Numbered from the stretch's first letter, positions 1 to 8,162 are shown. The stretch is DNA of 64,000 nt from Parabacteroides gordonii MS-1 = DSM 23371 (GCF_000969825.1 NZ_KQ033920.1:248001-312000); one strand, 5' to 3'. The notes: a model not told the origin generated them from the sequence alone. Numbers and translations: made by a program.

Positions 1-2432
1 ATTTTCTCCAGCTTGTCCGGTTCCATCTGTCCGTGGCCGACGGCTATGCGGGCGTCGGGCACTTCCCGGCGTACCAGATGTTCTATTTCGTAAATGTTCT
101 GAACACGGTTATTGATGAAAAATACCTGCCCGTTACGGCTCATTTCGAAGTTGATCGCCTCGCGGATAATATCGGGGTTGAAACGCTCCACTTCCGTCTG
201 TACCGGATAGCGGTTGGGGGGCGGCGTCGTGATGCTGCTCAGGTCGCGGGCTCCCATCAGCGAGAATTGCAACGTACGCGGGATTGGTGTCGCCGTCATG
301 GTCAGCGTATCCACATTTACCTTCATTTGGCGAAGCTTCTCCTTGACCGATACGCCGAACTTCTGCTCTTCGTCGATGACCAGCAATCCCAGGTCTTTGA
401 ACTTCACATCCTTGCTGACGATACGGTGTGTGCCGATCAGGATATTAACTTTCCCGTCCGCCACATCTTTCAGGGTTGCCTTGACCTGTGCCGTTGTCCG
501 TGCCCGGCTGATATAATCGATCCGGCAAGGGAAATTTTTCAGACGCTCGGAGAAAGTCTGGAAATGCTGGAAAGCCAGCACGGTAGTCGGCACCAATACG
601 GCCACCTGCTTATTATCCGATACCGCTTTGAAGGCGGCGCGGATGGCTACTTCGGTCTTTCCGAACCCGACGTCGCCGCAGATCAGTCGATCCATCGGGC
701 GCGGATTTTCCATATCCTCCTTTACATCCGCCGTCGCTTTCATCTGGTCGGGCGTATCTTCGTAGATGAAGCTGGCCTCCAGTTCGTGCTGCATAAAGCT
801 GTCGGGCGAGTAAGAGAAACCCTTTTCCTGTTTGCGCTGCGAATAGAGGAGGATCAGGTCGCGGGCGATGTCCTTGACCTTCTTCTTCGTTTTTTCCTTC
901 ATCTTTTCCCAGGCACCGGTTCCCAGCTTGTTCAGTTTGGGAGGCTCGCCGCTGTCTTTTCCTTTGTATTTGGAGAGTTTGTGCAGCGAGTGGATGCTGA
1001 CGAAGATAATATCGTTGTTCTGATAGATCAGCTTGATCGCTTCCTGTATCTTTCCGTTCACTTCGGTGCGTACCAGGCCGCCGAACTGTCCGACGCCATG
1101 ATCGATATGCACGATATAATCGCCTGTCGTGAACTGGTTCAGCTCCTTCAGCGACAGCGTGATCTTTCCGCTCCTTGCCTTCTCGCTTTTCAGGTTGAAT
1201 TTGTGGAAACGGTCGAATAGCTGGTGGTCGGTAAAGAGGCAGATCTGTAATGTCTCGTCCGCGAAGCCTTCATGTATCGTCTTGTTGACCGAGGTAAAAG
1301 GGATGTTCTCTCCCCGGTCTTCGAAGATTGCCCGGATGCGGATGGCCTGCTTCTCGACGTCACTCAATATATATAAAGTATAGCCCTTCTCCAGATAATC
1401 TCGGAAAGAGCTGCTCACCATTTCGAAGTTCTTATGATAGATGGGCTGTGCCTGCGTGCTGAAAGTCAGGGTCGCATCGGCCACTCCGGTTGGGCGTGTA
1501 CCGAAATGCATCCGGCGGAAATTCAGGGCTGTCCGGAGGAATTCGTCCCCTCTGACTAATTTGGCACGCATCGCTTCGGCGTCTGCGAACGACTCCTCGT
1601 CACCGATCACCGGTTCTTCGTTCCACAAGCTGTCTATCCGTTCCTTCGTCCAGGCCAGGTCTTTGCAGGCCAGGGTCGTTTGCGGGGGCAATGAGTTCAG
1701 CAACATTGTGTTACTGCGGTTGCTCTTATTCATTTCCGGTACGATATAGATGCTGTCCATCTTCTCTTTGGAAAGCTGCGTCTCCACATCGAACGTACGG
1801 ATCGTTTCCACTTCGCTTCCGAAAAAGTCGATGCGGTAGGGGAACTCGTACGAAAAAGAGAAAACGTCGAGGATACTACCGCGTATGGCATATTGCCCCG
1901 GCTCATACACATAATCGACCTGCTCGAAACCATATTCGTCCAATACATCGGAAACGAACATATTATCCAGCTTTTCGCCGACGCTGATCTTGAGTGTGTT
2001 CTGCTTCAGATCTTCGCGCGATATGACTTTCTCCGCCAATGCGTCGGGATAAGAGACGATAACGAACGGTGCTTCCGGGTCTTGCAGGACGCTGAGCACT
2101 TCGGTGCGCAGGATCTCGTTGGCCGGATCGACGTGTCCGTATTTGATTGCCCGGCGATAGGCGGAAGGGAAGAAGTAAATATCGCTGCTGCCGGTCAACT
2201 GAATCAGGTCGTGATAAAAGTAGCCGGCTTCTTCCTGGTCGTTAAGTATGCACACATAGCTTCCCCTTCTTTTTAAAAAAAGAGAAGCGATTGTCATTGC
2301 AGCGCCCGATCCGTTCAACCCTTTCAGGAATATATTGTTTGACGTATTACCGTTCAAAAGGGTGTCCAGTGCAGTAATTTGCGGGTGGGCGGCAAATATC
2401 TTGAGTAATTCTTGTACCTCCAATGGATTAAT
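1..2432 (-). CDS. mfd: Transcription-repair coupling factor Mfd (3' end outside window)
   Basis: Mfd is a DNA translocase that displaces RNA polymerase stalled at lesions and recruits UvrA. The minus-strand reading frame is open from about 2432 to the window edge, about 810 residues of a protein usually near 1,100. Visible motifs are a Walker A (GDVGFGKTEVAIRAA, around 620-665), the DEAH-type box DEEQKFGV (around 365-385) and the Mfd motif VGHGQME near the window start. No ATG or GTG lies in frame at the 5' end. The candidates are ATT at 2432 (reading I/M-N-P-L-E-V-Q) or TTG at 2423. A -7 box at 2459-2466 would start transcription just upstream of both, so the N-terminus is close to complete. 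It lies 45 bp downstream of the island operon on the same strand. Confidence 0.95.
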   Translation of the reverse strand, partial: MNPLEVQELLKIFAAHPQITALDTLLNGNTSNNIFLKGLNGSGAAMTIASLFLKRRGSYVCILNDQEEAGYFYHDLIQLTGSSDIYFFPSAYRRAIKYGHVDPANEILRTEVLSVLQDPEAPFVIVSYPDALAEKVISREDLKQNTLKISVGEKLDNMFVSDVLDEYGFEQVDYVYEPGQYAIRGSILDVFSFSYEFPYRIDFFGSEVETIRTFDVETQLSKEKMDSIYIVPEMNKSNRSNTMLLNSLPPQTTLACKDLAWTKERIDSLWNEEPVIGDEESFADAEAMRAKLVRGDEFLRTALNFRRMHFGTRPTGVADATLTFSTQAQPIYHKNFEMVSSSFRDYLEKGYTLYILSDVEKQAIRIRAIFEDRGENIPFTSVNKTIHEGFADETLQICLFTDHQLFDRFHKFNLKSEKARSGKITLSLKELNQFTTGDYIVHIDHGVGQFGGLVRTEVNGKIQEAIKLIYQNNDIIFVSIHSLHKLSKYKGKDSGEPPKLNKLGTGAWEKMKEKTKKKVKDIARDLILLYSQRKQEKGFSYSPDSFMQHELEASFIYEDTPDQMKATADVKEDMENPRPMDRLICGDVGFGKTEVAIRAAFKAVSDNKQVAVLVPTTVLAFQHFQTFSERLKNFPCRIDYISRARTTAQVKATLKDVADGKVNILIGTHRIVSKDVKFKDLGLLVIDEEQKFGVSVKEKLRQMKVNVDTLTMTATPIPRTLQFSLMGARDLSSITTPPPNRYPVQTEVERFNPDIIREAINFEMSRNGQVFFINNRVQNIYEIEHLVRREVPDARIAVGHGQMEPDKLEK

Positions 2433-2458
2433 ATATACTATTGAAAATTATGTAGACG

Positions 2459-2466
2459 CAAAAATA
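2459..2466 (-). promoter_or_regulatory. -7 box of the mfd promoter
   Basis: TATTTTTG on the minus strand matches the Bacteroidetes -7 consensus TAnnTTTG. It sits between the end of the upstream gene and mfd, so mfd can be transcribed independently of the island operon. No clear -33 TTG was found at the usual distance. Confidence 0.5.
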
Positions 2467-2477
2467 CGGAAAATGTA

Positions 2478-3155
2478 TCATATTGGCATCATACCCTTAT
2501 CAAAAAACCGTTTCAAAAGAATCTCCATCGCCCTTTGCCTCACCATCGCCTGGCGCATATCCTCGTCGATCACCATGTTTCCGGCAGGCTTGTAGCCGGC
2601 AGCCTGGCGCATGGCAGCGTGCTTTGCTTCCGGGGAGTCGCGGATGATGCCACGGGCTTGCAGGGAGAGATAGACGCGGGCAGGGTAGAGGCGTTCGAGC
2701 GGATAACCTGCCCGGTATTGCTCGAATACACGGCGCAGGAAAGCCCGTTCGCGCTCTTCCTTGTAGGCGTCGGAGACGGGTGGGAGGGCGGATTGCGCTT
2801 TTGCCTGCTCGCGTTCGACGACAGCCCGGTAACGCAGGTCGCTTGTCTGATAGGCTTTCAGCCAACGGGTGATCGTGCGCATGTTCAGCCCCATGAAATC
2901 GCCGTACTCGCCTTTGGCTCCCAACTCGAAACAGAGGGCGACTTCCTGCAAGGTGAGGCTGGGGTACGATTCTTGCAGGTCGGCAGACAGCTTGGCAATC
3001 AATATTCCCAGGTCGCCGTCTTTGGGTGGCGAAAAGCCCAGCAGGACATAGGTTTGCAATAAAATCTGATTGACTGCCGGAAGAATTTCCCCCGGCTGGT
3101 ACGTCATCAGGCGGCGGTCGGCAATGGCGTGCTGCAATCTGATTTCCAAACTCAT
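2478..3155 (-). CDS. Hypothetical protein of the phage-like minus operon
   Basis: A 225-residue, mostly helical protein and the last gene of the minus-strand island operon. Its start overlaps the stop of the DUF4373 gene (ATGA at 3152-3155), so translational coupling is likely. A segment near residues 85-115 (GDFMGLNMRTITRWLKAY) resembles a short helix-turn-helix region often seen in Bacteroidetes phage replication neighbourhoods. The C-terminal half is rich in Arg, Lys and Gln helices. No catalytic motif is recognisable. A replication-accessory or helicase-loader role next to the DUF4373 protein is only an inference from position. Confidence 0.75.
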   Translation of the reverse strand: MSLEIRLQHAIADRRLMTYQPGEILPAVNQILLQTYVLLGFSPPKDGDLGILIAKLSADLQESYPSLTLQEVALCFELGAKGEYGDFMGLNMRTITRWLKAYQTSDLRYRAVVEREQAKAQSALPPVSDAYKEERERAFLRRVFEQYRAGYPLERLYPARVYLSLQARGIIRDSPEAKHAAMRQAAGYKPAGNMVIDEDMRQAMVRQRAMEILLKRFFDKGMMPI

Positions 3156-4066
3156 ACGGCTTGCGAATTATAGATTTTCATGGCTATTTCCGTAGCCCGT
3201 TTACCCGTTTCCATCAATTCTTCAATTTTCGAGCGCCGCTCCGGTTGGTTGGATGAATAAATCGGTTGCAGGATCGTTTTTGGTGTGCCGCCGGAAAGTT
3301 CTTCCATTTTCAGATTGAAGTTATGGTATCGCCACCAGCCGACGAAACTCTGGCTGTAATCCTTTTTTGTCCGTATCGTGTCCAGGCTGAATTTCAGGCG
3401 CAGGTAATCGTCGAATACGGCCATCGCTTCGCGCGTATGTTGCAGGACGGCCGTGCCTTTTCCGGCATAACGGACGATCGTGGCCTGCCAGTCTTCATCT
3501 GCCAGCAAGGTATCTTTCCATTGTTCGCGTTCTTCATCCAAGCTCTGCGGCTCTTCTTTCGGCTCCTCGCACGCGCGTTGTTGCTGTTGTTGTAAATTTA
3601 CTTTACTTTCCTTTACTTTACTTTGTGTACTTAAACCCTGTTTTGGGGGAGTTTCCGACACGGAAACCAGGGTTTCGGGAGCGGAAATAAAATTGCATTT
3701 GTATTCAACTATCTGGTTTACAGATCGTTTCTTTGTTGCTAAAGAAAAACGGTCTTGAATACTTTTCGAGGTCAAAATACGGTGTTCCATAAAGAACTCT
3801 TCACAGAACAGGCCTATTTTGACACAAGCCAGAATAATTTCCAACACGCTGTTTTCGGGAATTCCCAACTTTTCGCCCTGGTCGAACAGGTAATCGTCGG
3901 TCGCTTCGATATAATACCCGTTTGAATAAATATCGCACAAAAGCGAGATATAAAGCAAAAAAGCTTCTGCGCCAAATTGCTTCTTTATCCGCCTTATTTT
4001 AATGTCGTTAAGGATGGTTGTATCCAAAGGAAAATAATCTAATCCGGTTCTTGATGGTCTTGACAT
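3152..4066 (-). CDS. DUF4373 (Lin1244/Lin1753-like) replication-type protein
   Basis: A 304-residue protein starting at MSRPSRTGLDYFPLD. An upstream in-frame ATG at 4150 exists, but the family N-terminus begins at 4066. The first 100 residues (YFPLDTTILNDIKIRRIKKQFG onward) match the DUF4373 fold found in Bacteroidetes and Firmicutes phages and plasmids, a winged-helix, replication-initiator-like domain. A low-complexity linker with six Gln follows near residue 165. The C-terminal domain (around 190-285, with SFVGWWRYHNFN) is typical of the family. The start overlaps the nuclease-like gene by 28 bp and the stop overlaps the next gene (ATGA), so the operon is tightly packed. It probably recruits replication machinery to the element, by family analogy. 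Confidence 0.85.
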   Translation of the reverse strand: MSRPSRTGLDYFPLDTTILNDIKIRRIKKQFGAEAFLLYISLLCDIYSNGYYIEATDDYLFDQGEKLGIPENSVLEIILACVKIGLFCEEFFMEHRILTSKSIQDRFSLATKKRSVNQIVEYKCNFISAPETLVSVSETPPKQGLSTQSKVKESKVNLQQQQQRACEEPKEEPQSLDEEREQWKDTLLADEDWQATIVRYAGKGTAVLQHTREAMAVFDDYLRLKFSLDTIRTKKDYSQSFVGWWRYHNFNLKMEELSGGTPKTILQPIYSSNQPERRSKIEELMETGKRATEIAMKIYNSQAV

Positions 4067-4386
4067 GATTTGTTTTTGATAATAGCCCGTATAATTAAAC
4101 GTACAGTTTTCAGCATCAGCAGTTCCGCCGGCAGCACGCGTATCACGCACCAGCCCGAGACTGCCGCCTCGTTGTATTTCTCCATATCGCGCAGGTAACC
4201 TTCGGGGCGGATGTGGCGGCCACCGTTAAAGGCGCCGCCTTCCACCTCGATCGCTACACGGCGGGCGGGGATGGCGAAGTCGAAACGCCAGTCCCGTGAA
4301 GGATGGAAACGGTATTCCGCCACTACATCCTCGCCCGTATGTTTGCGGATCAGCACGCTAAGCGGCGAATAGGTCTCCGTCGTCAT
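4039..4386 (-). CDS. PD-(D/E)XK-like nuclease (Vsr/DUF559-like)
   Basis: A 115-residue protein. The central segment, with RFDFAIP about 12 residues before VAIEVEGG, shows the D...E-x-E spacing of small PD-(D/E)XK nucleases such as Vsr and DUF559 proteins. Downstream residues (RHIRPEGYLRD, KYNEAAVSGW, VIRV) also resemble that superfamily. Small nucleases of this kind are common in phage replication modules. It overlaps the preceding gene by 29 bp and the DUF4373 gene by 28 bp. The family call rests on motif reading; activity and substrate are unknown. Confidence 0.7.
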   Translation of the reverse strand: MTTETYSPLSVLIRKHTGEDVVAEYRFHPSRDWRFDFAIPARRVAIEVEGGAFNGGRHIRPEGYLRDMEKYNEAAVSGWCVIRVLPAELLMLKTVRLIIRAIIKNKSCQDHQEPD

Positions 4387-4621
4387 AGAGAAAAGCTTCC
4401 GCTTCCTTGTCGGTGTTGCATTGTTCCATCAGGCAGGTGTTGTGGCGGTTGTCGAACACGATCCATTTGCGGCAGCGCGGTTCGTAATAATAACCGAATT
4501 CCTCGCCGCTGGTGTACGTATAGCCGCGCGAACCTTTTTCGCCCGCCATCAGCTTCATCAGGCAGATTGCCGCCTGGTCTCCCAGGAGGCAACCCGTTTT
4601 TAGGGTGAAATGCTTTCTCAT
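4358..4621 (-). CDS. Small hypothetical protein of the phage-like operon
   Basis: An 87-residue soluble protein. The start codon overlaps the stop of the upstream gene (ATGA at 4618-4621) and its end overlaps the nuclease-like gene by 29 bp. This packing supports a real gene although no family is recognised. It contains four Cys spread along the chain (near residues 11, 50, 63, 68) and an acidic C-terminus (YDDGDLFAA). No function can be assigned. Confidence 0.65.
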   Translation of the reverse strand: MRKHFTLKTGCLLGDQAAICLMKLMAGEKGSRGYTYTSGEEFGYYYEPRCRKWIVFDNRHNTCLMEQCNTDKEAEAFLYDDGDLFAA

Positions 4622-5106
4622 CAGGCGGCAGCGTTAAGTGTTTCCAAGTCGTTGTCGTCGAGCGAGATAAAGGCATCGTGTTCCAGCCGCTTGCCCGCTT
4701 CGATGTAGGCCAGCGCTTCGCGTTCGCAGGCAGAAAGGTCTTCGAGCAGGAGGTCGATCGAAGGGTATTCGTCGCGGCCGATGTAAAAACGGGTGACGAT
4801 ATTGCCGCAATGGCTCTCCTGTTTTCCCAGGCGGGCATAGATTGTAAGCAGTTGCGCGTCGCCGCAGTTCTGGCGCTGGAAACCGGTGATGCAGATGTCG
4901 TCGTCTACGGCCACCAGCCCGGTGAGGTTCACCACATGATAGGCCATACGTTGCATCCCTTCGCCGAGATCGGGGTGCGCGGGTGCATCGTTTTCGTAGG
5001 TTATTACGCGGTTGTCGCCTGTGGCTTCCGTAAAAGCTTCATAGCGGGCTTTGAATTTGCCATCTTTGATGGACAGGAATGAAAACGTTCTTAATGTATT
5101 GTACAT
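4621..5106 (-). CDS. Hypothetical protein of the phage-like operon
   Basis: A 161-residue protein, second gene of the minus operon. It starts 49 bp after the 246-residue gene and ends in an ATGA overlap with the next gene. The sequence is mixed alpha/beta with an acidic C-terminal third (DDNDLETLNAAA) and no signal peptide or membrane segment. No recognisable family. Phage-type operon organisation and codon usage matching the neighbours are the main support. Confidence 0.7.
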   Translation of the reverse strand: MYNTLRTFSFLSIKDGKFKARYEAFTEATGDNRVITYENDAPAHPDLGEGMQRMAYHVVNLTGLVAVDDDICITGFQRQNCGDAQLLTIYARLGKQESHCGNIVTRFYIGRDEYPSIDLLLEDLSACEREALAYIEAGKRLEHDAFISLDDNDLETLNAAA

Positions 5107-5155
5107 TTGGTTGTTTAATAAAAAAATAGTTATTGTTTTAGAAAAGTAATAATAA

Positions 5156-5896
5156 TCAGGCGATTTTCCCGATTTTCGGTTCCGGCAGGTAGGCCACGTA
5201 GACGCTGTCTACTTTCACCCCTTTGCGCGCCTGCTTTTTGGCATAGGAGAGCATCGGGCGGAAGATGCGTTCGAGGTCGTCGTCGGAGAGGTTGCGGCCC
5301 AGTTCCTGCCACCAGAAACGCAGCAGGTCGATGTATCCTTCGGGTTCGGTGACGACGGGCACCAGGTCGGCTGCCACTTCGTCGAGCCGCAGCGAAGCCT
5401 GTCCGGCCAGCAATCGTGAGTCGGCTTTCTGCAAGGCCTGCGCTTTTTCCTCTTCGGTGAGGTCGTCGCGTCCTGCAATCCGTTTTCCGGTACGGTCGCG
5501 GTTCTTTTGTAGCTGGAAAGCGCGGGCGTTGGCCTCGTTCATCTGCTTTTTGAGATAGGCGCGCAGCATGTTGGCGGCTTCGTAAGCCGGACTGCCTTTC
5601 TCGGCGGGGTCGATCCCTTTTTCGAGGGTGACGAACTGTTTTTGCAACTCGGTCAGCTTGGCCGTAAAAGGTTTGCGTATGCTGTTCATCAGCCCGACTT
5701 TGCACGTACATTCGGAGATATACGACCTGATTTCGTCCGCAAAAGCCTCGTTCATTCCTTCGCGCCCGATCCGTTCCAGCAGCCCGCGCCCTTTTTCGGC
5801 ATACAAGACGTTGATTTTCGCATTTGATTGGAGAGTCAATACGCAATCTTTCATAGGTAACTCGGCTCTGGAAACGTAATTTTCTTTCGGTTTCAT
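5156..5896 (-). CDS. Hypothetical helical protein, first gene of the minus phage-like operon
   Basis: A 246-residue protein whose start is preceded by a convincing promoter (-33 at 5995-5997, -7 at 5967-5974). Residues 75-180 form long charged helices suggestive of a coiled coil. No catalytic signature is visible. As the promoter-proximal gene of the replication-type operon it may be a DNA-transaction or single-strand-annealing accessory protein, but nothing in the sequence proves it. An internal Met at residue 15 is an alternative start. Confidence 0.75.
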   Translation of the reverse strand: MKPKENYVSRAELPMKDCVLTLQSNAKINVLYAEKGRGLLERIGREGMNEAFADEIRSYISECTCKVGLMNSIRKPFTAKLTELQKQFVTLEKGIDPAEKGSPAYEAANMLRAYLKKQMNEANARAFQLQKNRDRTGKRIAGRDDLTEEEKAQALQKADSRLLAGQASLRLDEVAADLVPVVTEPEGYIDLLRFWWQELGRNLSDDDLERIFRPMLSYAKKQARKGVKVDSVYVAYLPEPKIGKIA

Positions 5897-5933
5897 TTTC
5901 TAAAATTAAAATATTATTAATATGTATAGTTAA

Positions 5934-5962
5934 GGTTTAATCGTTTGTTGTTTGATTAAACC
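5934..5962. promoter_or_regulatory. Operator-like inverted repeat at the start of the minus operon
   Basis: GGTTTAATC (5934-5942), an 11-nt spacer, then GATTAAACC (5954-5962) form a perfect 9-bp inverted repeat. It covers the expected transcription start of the minus operon, just downstream of the -7 box. The position fits a repressor operator or a 5'-UTR hairpin. Confidence 0.55.
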
Positions 5963-5966
5963 GATG

Positions 5967-5997
5967 CAAAAGTAGATAATAAAAATGATATGAGCAA
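5967..5997 (-). promoter_or_regulatory. Promoter of the minus phage-like operon
   Basis: On the minus strand, TTG at 5997-5995 (-33), a 20-nt spacer and TACTTTTG at 5974-5967 (-7) match the Bacteroidetes primary-sigma promoter in sequence and spacing. It would drive the six genes from 5896 down to 2478. Confidence 0.7.
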
Positions 5998-6390
5998 GTG
6001 ATATTCAATATTTATGTGTGATTTTATGAGAATATTTTTATTTGATGCGTATTTGTTAATATTAACTTTTGTGCTACCTGTAGATATACGTTTTTTTATT
6101 AAATTCCAACGGCGAGAAATGGTCTTGTGTCAAAAAGGGTTATTGTCTGTTTTATGGTTTTCGGTGAAAGCTGTTGTTTTTGATAGGAAAGCACGCTTCC
6201 GGTAGAAAAAATAATTTCTCTCGGAAGAAAATCGAAATTCATTCGGGAGAAATTGGAAATGGATGCGGATAGGGTCTAAAAGGGATAAATAGATAGTGTA
6301 TAAATCGCAGTTTATTTGATCCGGCTTTAAGAAATAAGGCTTCTGTCAGAAATAAGTTCCAAATAAATATGGTTTTCTATAAATAAACCC

Positions 6391-6398
6391 TATATTTG
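6391..6398 (+). promoter_or_regulatory. -7 box upstream of the alpha-CTD-like gene
   Basis: TATATTTG matches TAnnTTTG. A good -33 TTG is not apparent, so the assignment is tentative. If used, the RNA would start near 6405, leaving a leader of about 460 nt before 6864. Confidence 0.4.
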
Positions 6399-6766
6399 TC
6401 GTGTCGTAGTGTAGTCGGTTACAGCGGTAACAGGTTTACGGCAACATAAATTATAAGTTAAGCATTTTAAGATATTATTCTGGAAACACTAAATTTCCCA
6501 AATTAGACTTTCACTGGAGTAATAGCAACAAAATGCCCATGTCGATTGTATATACTTATGTGTATAAAATATGGCGTGGGCTGTTGTCTATTATCAAGTG
6601 GAAGGGGTAAGGGAAATACCTGTGTTTCAGATAATAGCGGCAGCTTCACGCTTTTTTTATGCACTGAAATCTCCAAACTATAGCTTTCTGTATCGGCAGT
6701 AATTGAAAAACAAGATATTATTGTCCGATGCAACGAACACTACTAATTCACTATAAAAGAATGTGT

Positions 6767-6797
6767 GTAAATCGGAGGTGTGATGCTTGCGATTTAC
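6767..6797 (+). promoter_or_regulatory. Leader hairpin upstream of the alpha-CTD-like gene
   Basis: GTAAATCG (6767-6774) and CGATTTAC (6790-6797) form a perfect 8-bp stem with a 15-nt loop, about 66 nt before the start codon. It is a possible leader control element; there is no U-tract, so it is not a classic terminator. Confidence 0.4.
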
Positions 6798-6863
6798 GTC
6801 GGTTAAGTAGAAGCTGCCCGTCCGTGAGGATATGGCAGTTTATTTAAAAATAGTATAAATATT

Positions 6864-7328
6864 ATGGCAGAACACAATACAAACAATGCATCGGAAGCCT
6901 TGTTATTGAAAAGGATTTCCAGGCAGGAAGAGATTTTAAACCAGTTGGCTTTAAGAAGTCAGGCTTTGGAGTATGAGAACAGCCGGTTGCGGTTGTTGCT
7001 CTATAACTCGTGGCTTAACAAGGGCAATATTCCCCCGGAAGAGGTTGATAAATATGAACTGCTTCCCATGTATCTGGAAGATGTGATGGCCATACTCCAA
7101 CAGCCTGTTGAACTGTTTAATTTCAATACGCGTGTCCTGCTGACGTTCAGAGCCTTGGATATAAGGACAATCAAAGACCTGTTGTTTGAGATCAAAGAAT
7201 ATAAAATGTATCATTTCAAATGCTACAGGAGCTTTGGCCAGAAATCACTCCAAAACGTATTCGATATCCTGCGCGAGAACGGCTTTATCGACAAATATTA
7301 TAAAAGCTATTTGTTCGAGTTTGTTTGA
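6864..7328 (+). CDS. Stand-alone RNA polymerase alpha-CTD-like protein
   Basis: A 154-residue protein. Residues 11-45 are a predicted coiled coil (heptad-like Leu and Ile). Residues 83-142 carry the helix-hairpin-helix pattern of the RNA polymerase alpha C-terminal domain: FNTRVLLTFRALDI, TIKDLLFEI, then SFGQKSLQNVF. No other RNA polymerase domain is present. Free alpha-CTD-like domains could contact DNA or sigma, so a regulatory role for this island is plausible but inferred. It follows a long structured leader and is followed within 10 bp by direct-repeat copy 1, which also supplies a terminator-like hairpin. Confidence 0.75.
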   Translation: MAEHNTNNASEALLLKRISRQEEILNQLALRSQALEYENSRLRLLLYNSWLNKGNIPPEEVDKYELLPMYLEDVMAILQQPVELFNFNTRVLLTFRALDIRTIKDLLFEIKEYKMYHFKCYRSFGQKSLQNVFDILRENGFIDKYYKSYLFEFV

Positions 7329-7336
7329 AGAATCAT

Positions 7337-7391
7337 CTATCTGCACACAACCCAACTCCGCCTCGGCGGAATGAACCGCCGGGGTTTCGTT
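7337..7391 (+). repeat. Direct repeat copy 1 with terminal hairpin
   Basis: The 25-bp core at 7337-7361 (CTATCTGCACACAACCC, then AACTCCGC) is identical to copies at 8237 and 9227. It runs into a GC-rich hairpin, CGGCGG-AATGAA-CCGCCG (7364-7381), followed by T-rich DNA. It lies between the converging alpha-CTD-like and GNAT genes, so it can act as a terminator. Confidence 0.85.
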
Positions 7392-7393
7392 CT

Positions 7394-7987
7394 TTAACAA
7401 ATTGTTATCAGATCAAAAAACATAAATCTTGTATCCAGCTTTTCTACAGAAAGTCCCAACGCATTACGTTCTTGTTCTTCGGAGCTAAAAACTGACTCAA
7501 AATTATTTCTTTTATAATAAGCAATTGCTTTTTCATTATTATATGCATCCACAATCACAAAGCGGCATCCGGTTTTATTAAGTGGATCAACAAACCATGA
7601 CTTGATAAAATCCATCAACTCACAACCAACATGATGCGACTGATAACCGATATTTACTCCTAATCGTCCAACTAATACAGCCGGATAACTTTTATGCTCT
7701 TTCTGATGAGGTATATTTTTAGATATTTTTTTCTTTCGGGCATTAGGCAAAAAATCAACCCGCATGCTTGCATTAGCCACAGTAAAAGCGCATACAACAA
7801 TTGTTGGATCTTGTTCCAAGCGGAAACAATAGCTTTTGCCTAATAATTGCTTTGAATAAAGAATAGCTTCATTTTGGAAGAAGTTATCTAAATCGGTATC
7901 ACCACAATAAAAATGTGCCATATTAGACACGACCTCTGTATTTAGTACAGAGAAAAAACAGTTATCTGTCAAAAATCCCATTTTCAT
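7394..7987 (-). CDS. GNAT acetyltransferase, probable type II toxin
   Basis: A 197-residue GNAT-fold protein. The segment VLVGRLGVNIGYQSHHVG (around residues 105-122) corresponds to strand beta4 and the acetyl-CoA loop, and RFVIVDAYNNEKAIAYYKRNNF (around 142-163) is the typical beta5/alpha4 end of GNAT domains. In the loop the first Gly of Q-x-x-G-x-G reads His (QSHHVG). It lies 19 bp downstream of a 51-residue basic protein, the order and spacing of TacT/AtaT-type toxin-antitoxin pairs in which the toxin acetylates aminoacyl-tRNA. The toxin role is inferred from architecture. The antitoxin here does not look like a DUF1778 ribbon-helix-helix protein. Confidence 0.8.
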   Translation of the reverse strand: MKMGFLTDNCFFSVLNTEVVSNMAHFYCGDTDLDNFFQNEAILYSKQLLGKSYCFRLEQDPTIVVCAFTVANASMRVDFLPNARKKKISKNIPHQKEHKSYPAVLVGRLGVNIGYQSHHVGCELMDFIKSWFVDPLNKTGCRFVIVDAYNNEKAIAYYKRNNFESVFSSEEQERNALGLSVEKLDTRFMFFDLITIC

Positions 7988-8006
7988 AGTAAGGTTTAAA
8001 ATGTTA

Positions 8007-8162
8007 TTACAATTTTGCTTTAGCTAAAATAGCTTTTGCATTTTTTTTCTGTTCAGTAAAATCGACAGAACCTCGTTTCTTTTCGGCTTCCCTTGCTTTC
8101 TTTTCAAAATCGATAGCAGCCTGCCCTGTCAAAGTGGGAATTGTTTTAATTTTTATAGCCAT
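8007..8162 (-). CDS. Small basic antitoxin candidate (51 aa)
   Basis: A short gene preceding the GNAT gene. It encodes a 51-residue Lys/Ala-rich protein beginning MAIKIKTIPTLTG and ending AILAKAKL. Residues 14-50 are predicted to be helical and strongly basic. A full promoter with an overlapping palindrome lies directly upstream (8183-8217), which fits autoregulation by an antitoxin. The gene ends 19 bp before the GNAT start. No recognised antitoxin family, so the role is inferred from position, size and operator. Confidence 0.75.
   Translation of the reverse strand: MAIKIKTIPTLTGQAAIDFEKKAREAEKKRGSVDFTEQKKNAKAILAKAKL

Larger units (their letters stand above)
5998..6863. other. Long intergenic region between divergent arms of the island
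   Basis: No convincing gene was found in these about 870 bp. Short open frames at 6014-6205 (+) and 6503-6733 (-) have neither family resemblance nor promoter support. A 25-codon frame at 6533-6610 (+), with a weak TGGAG upstream, is possible but unsupported. The stretch holds the -7 box at 6391, a structured leader (hairpin 6767-6797) and AT-rich sequence. The transcript leading into the alpha-CTD-like gene would have an unusually long 5' leader of about 460 nt. Confidence 0.6.

Noticed and set aside
33-1220. Long plus-strand open frame over mfd
   Set aside because: It is the complement of the Mfd helicase region. The minus frame carries Walker A, DEEQ and GHGQM motifs, while the plus frame has no recognisable domain.
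6014-6733. Small frames at 6014-6205 (+) and 6503-6733 (-)
   Set aside because: Low-complexity translations, no promoter at the right place, no family resemblance. Recorded as intergenic.
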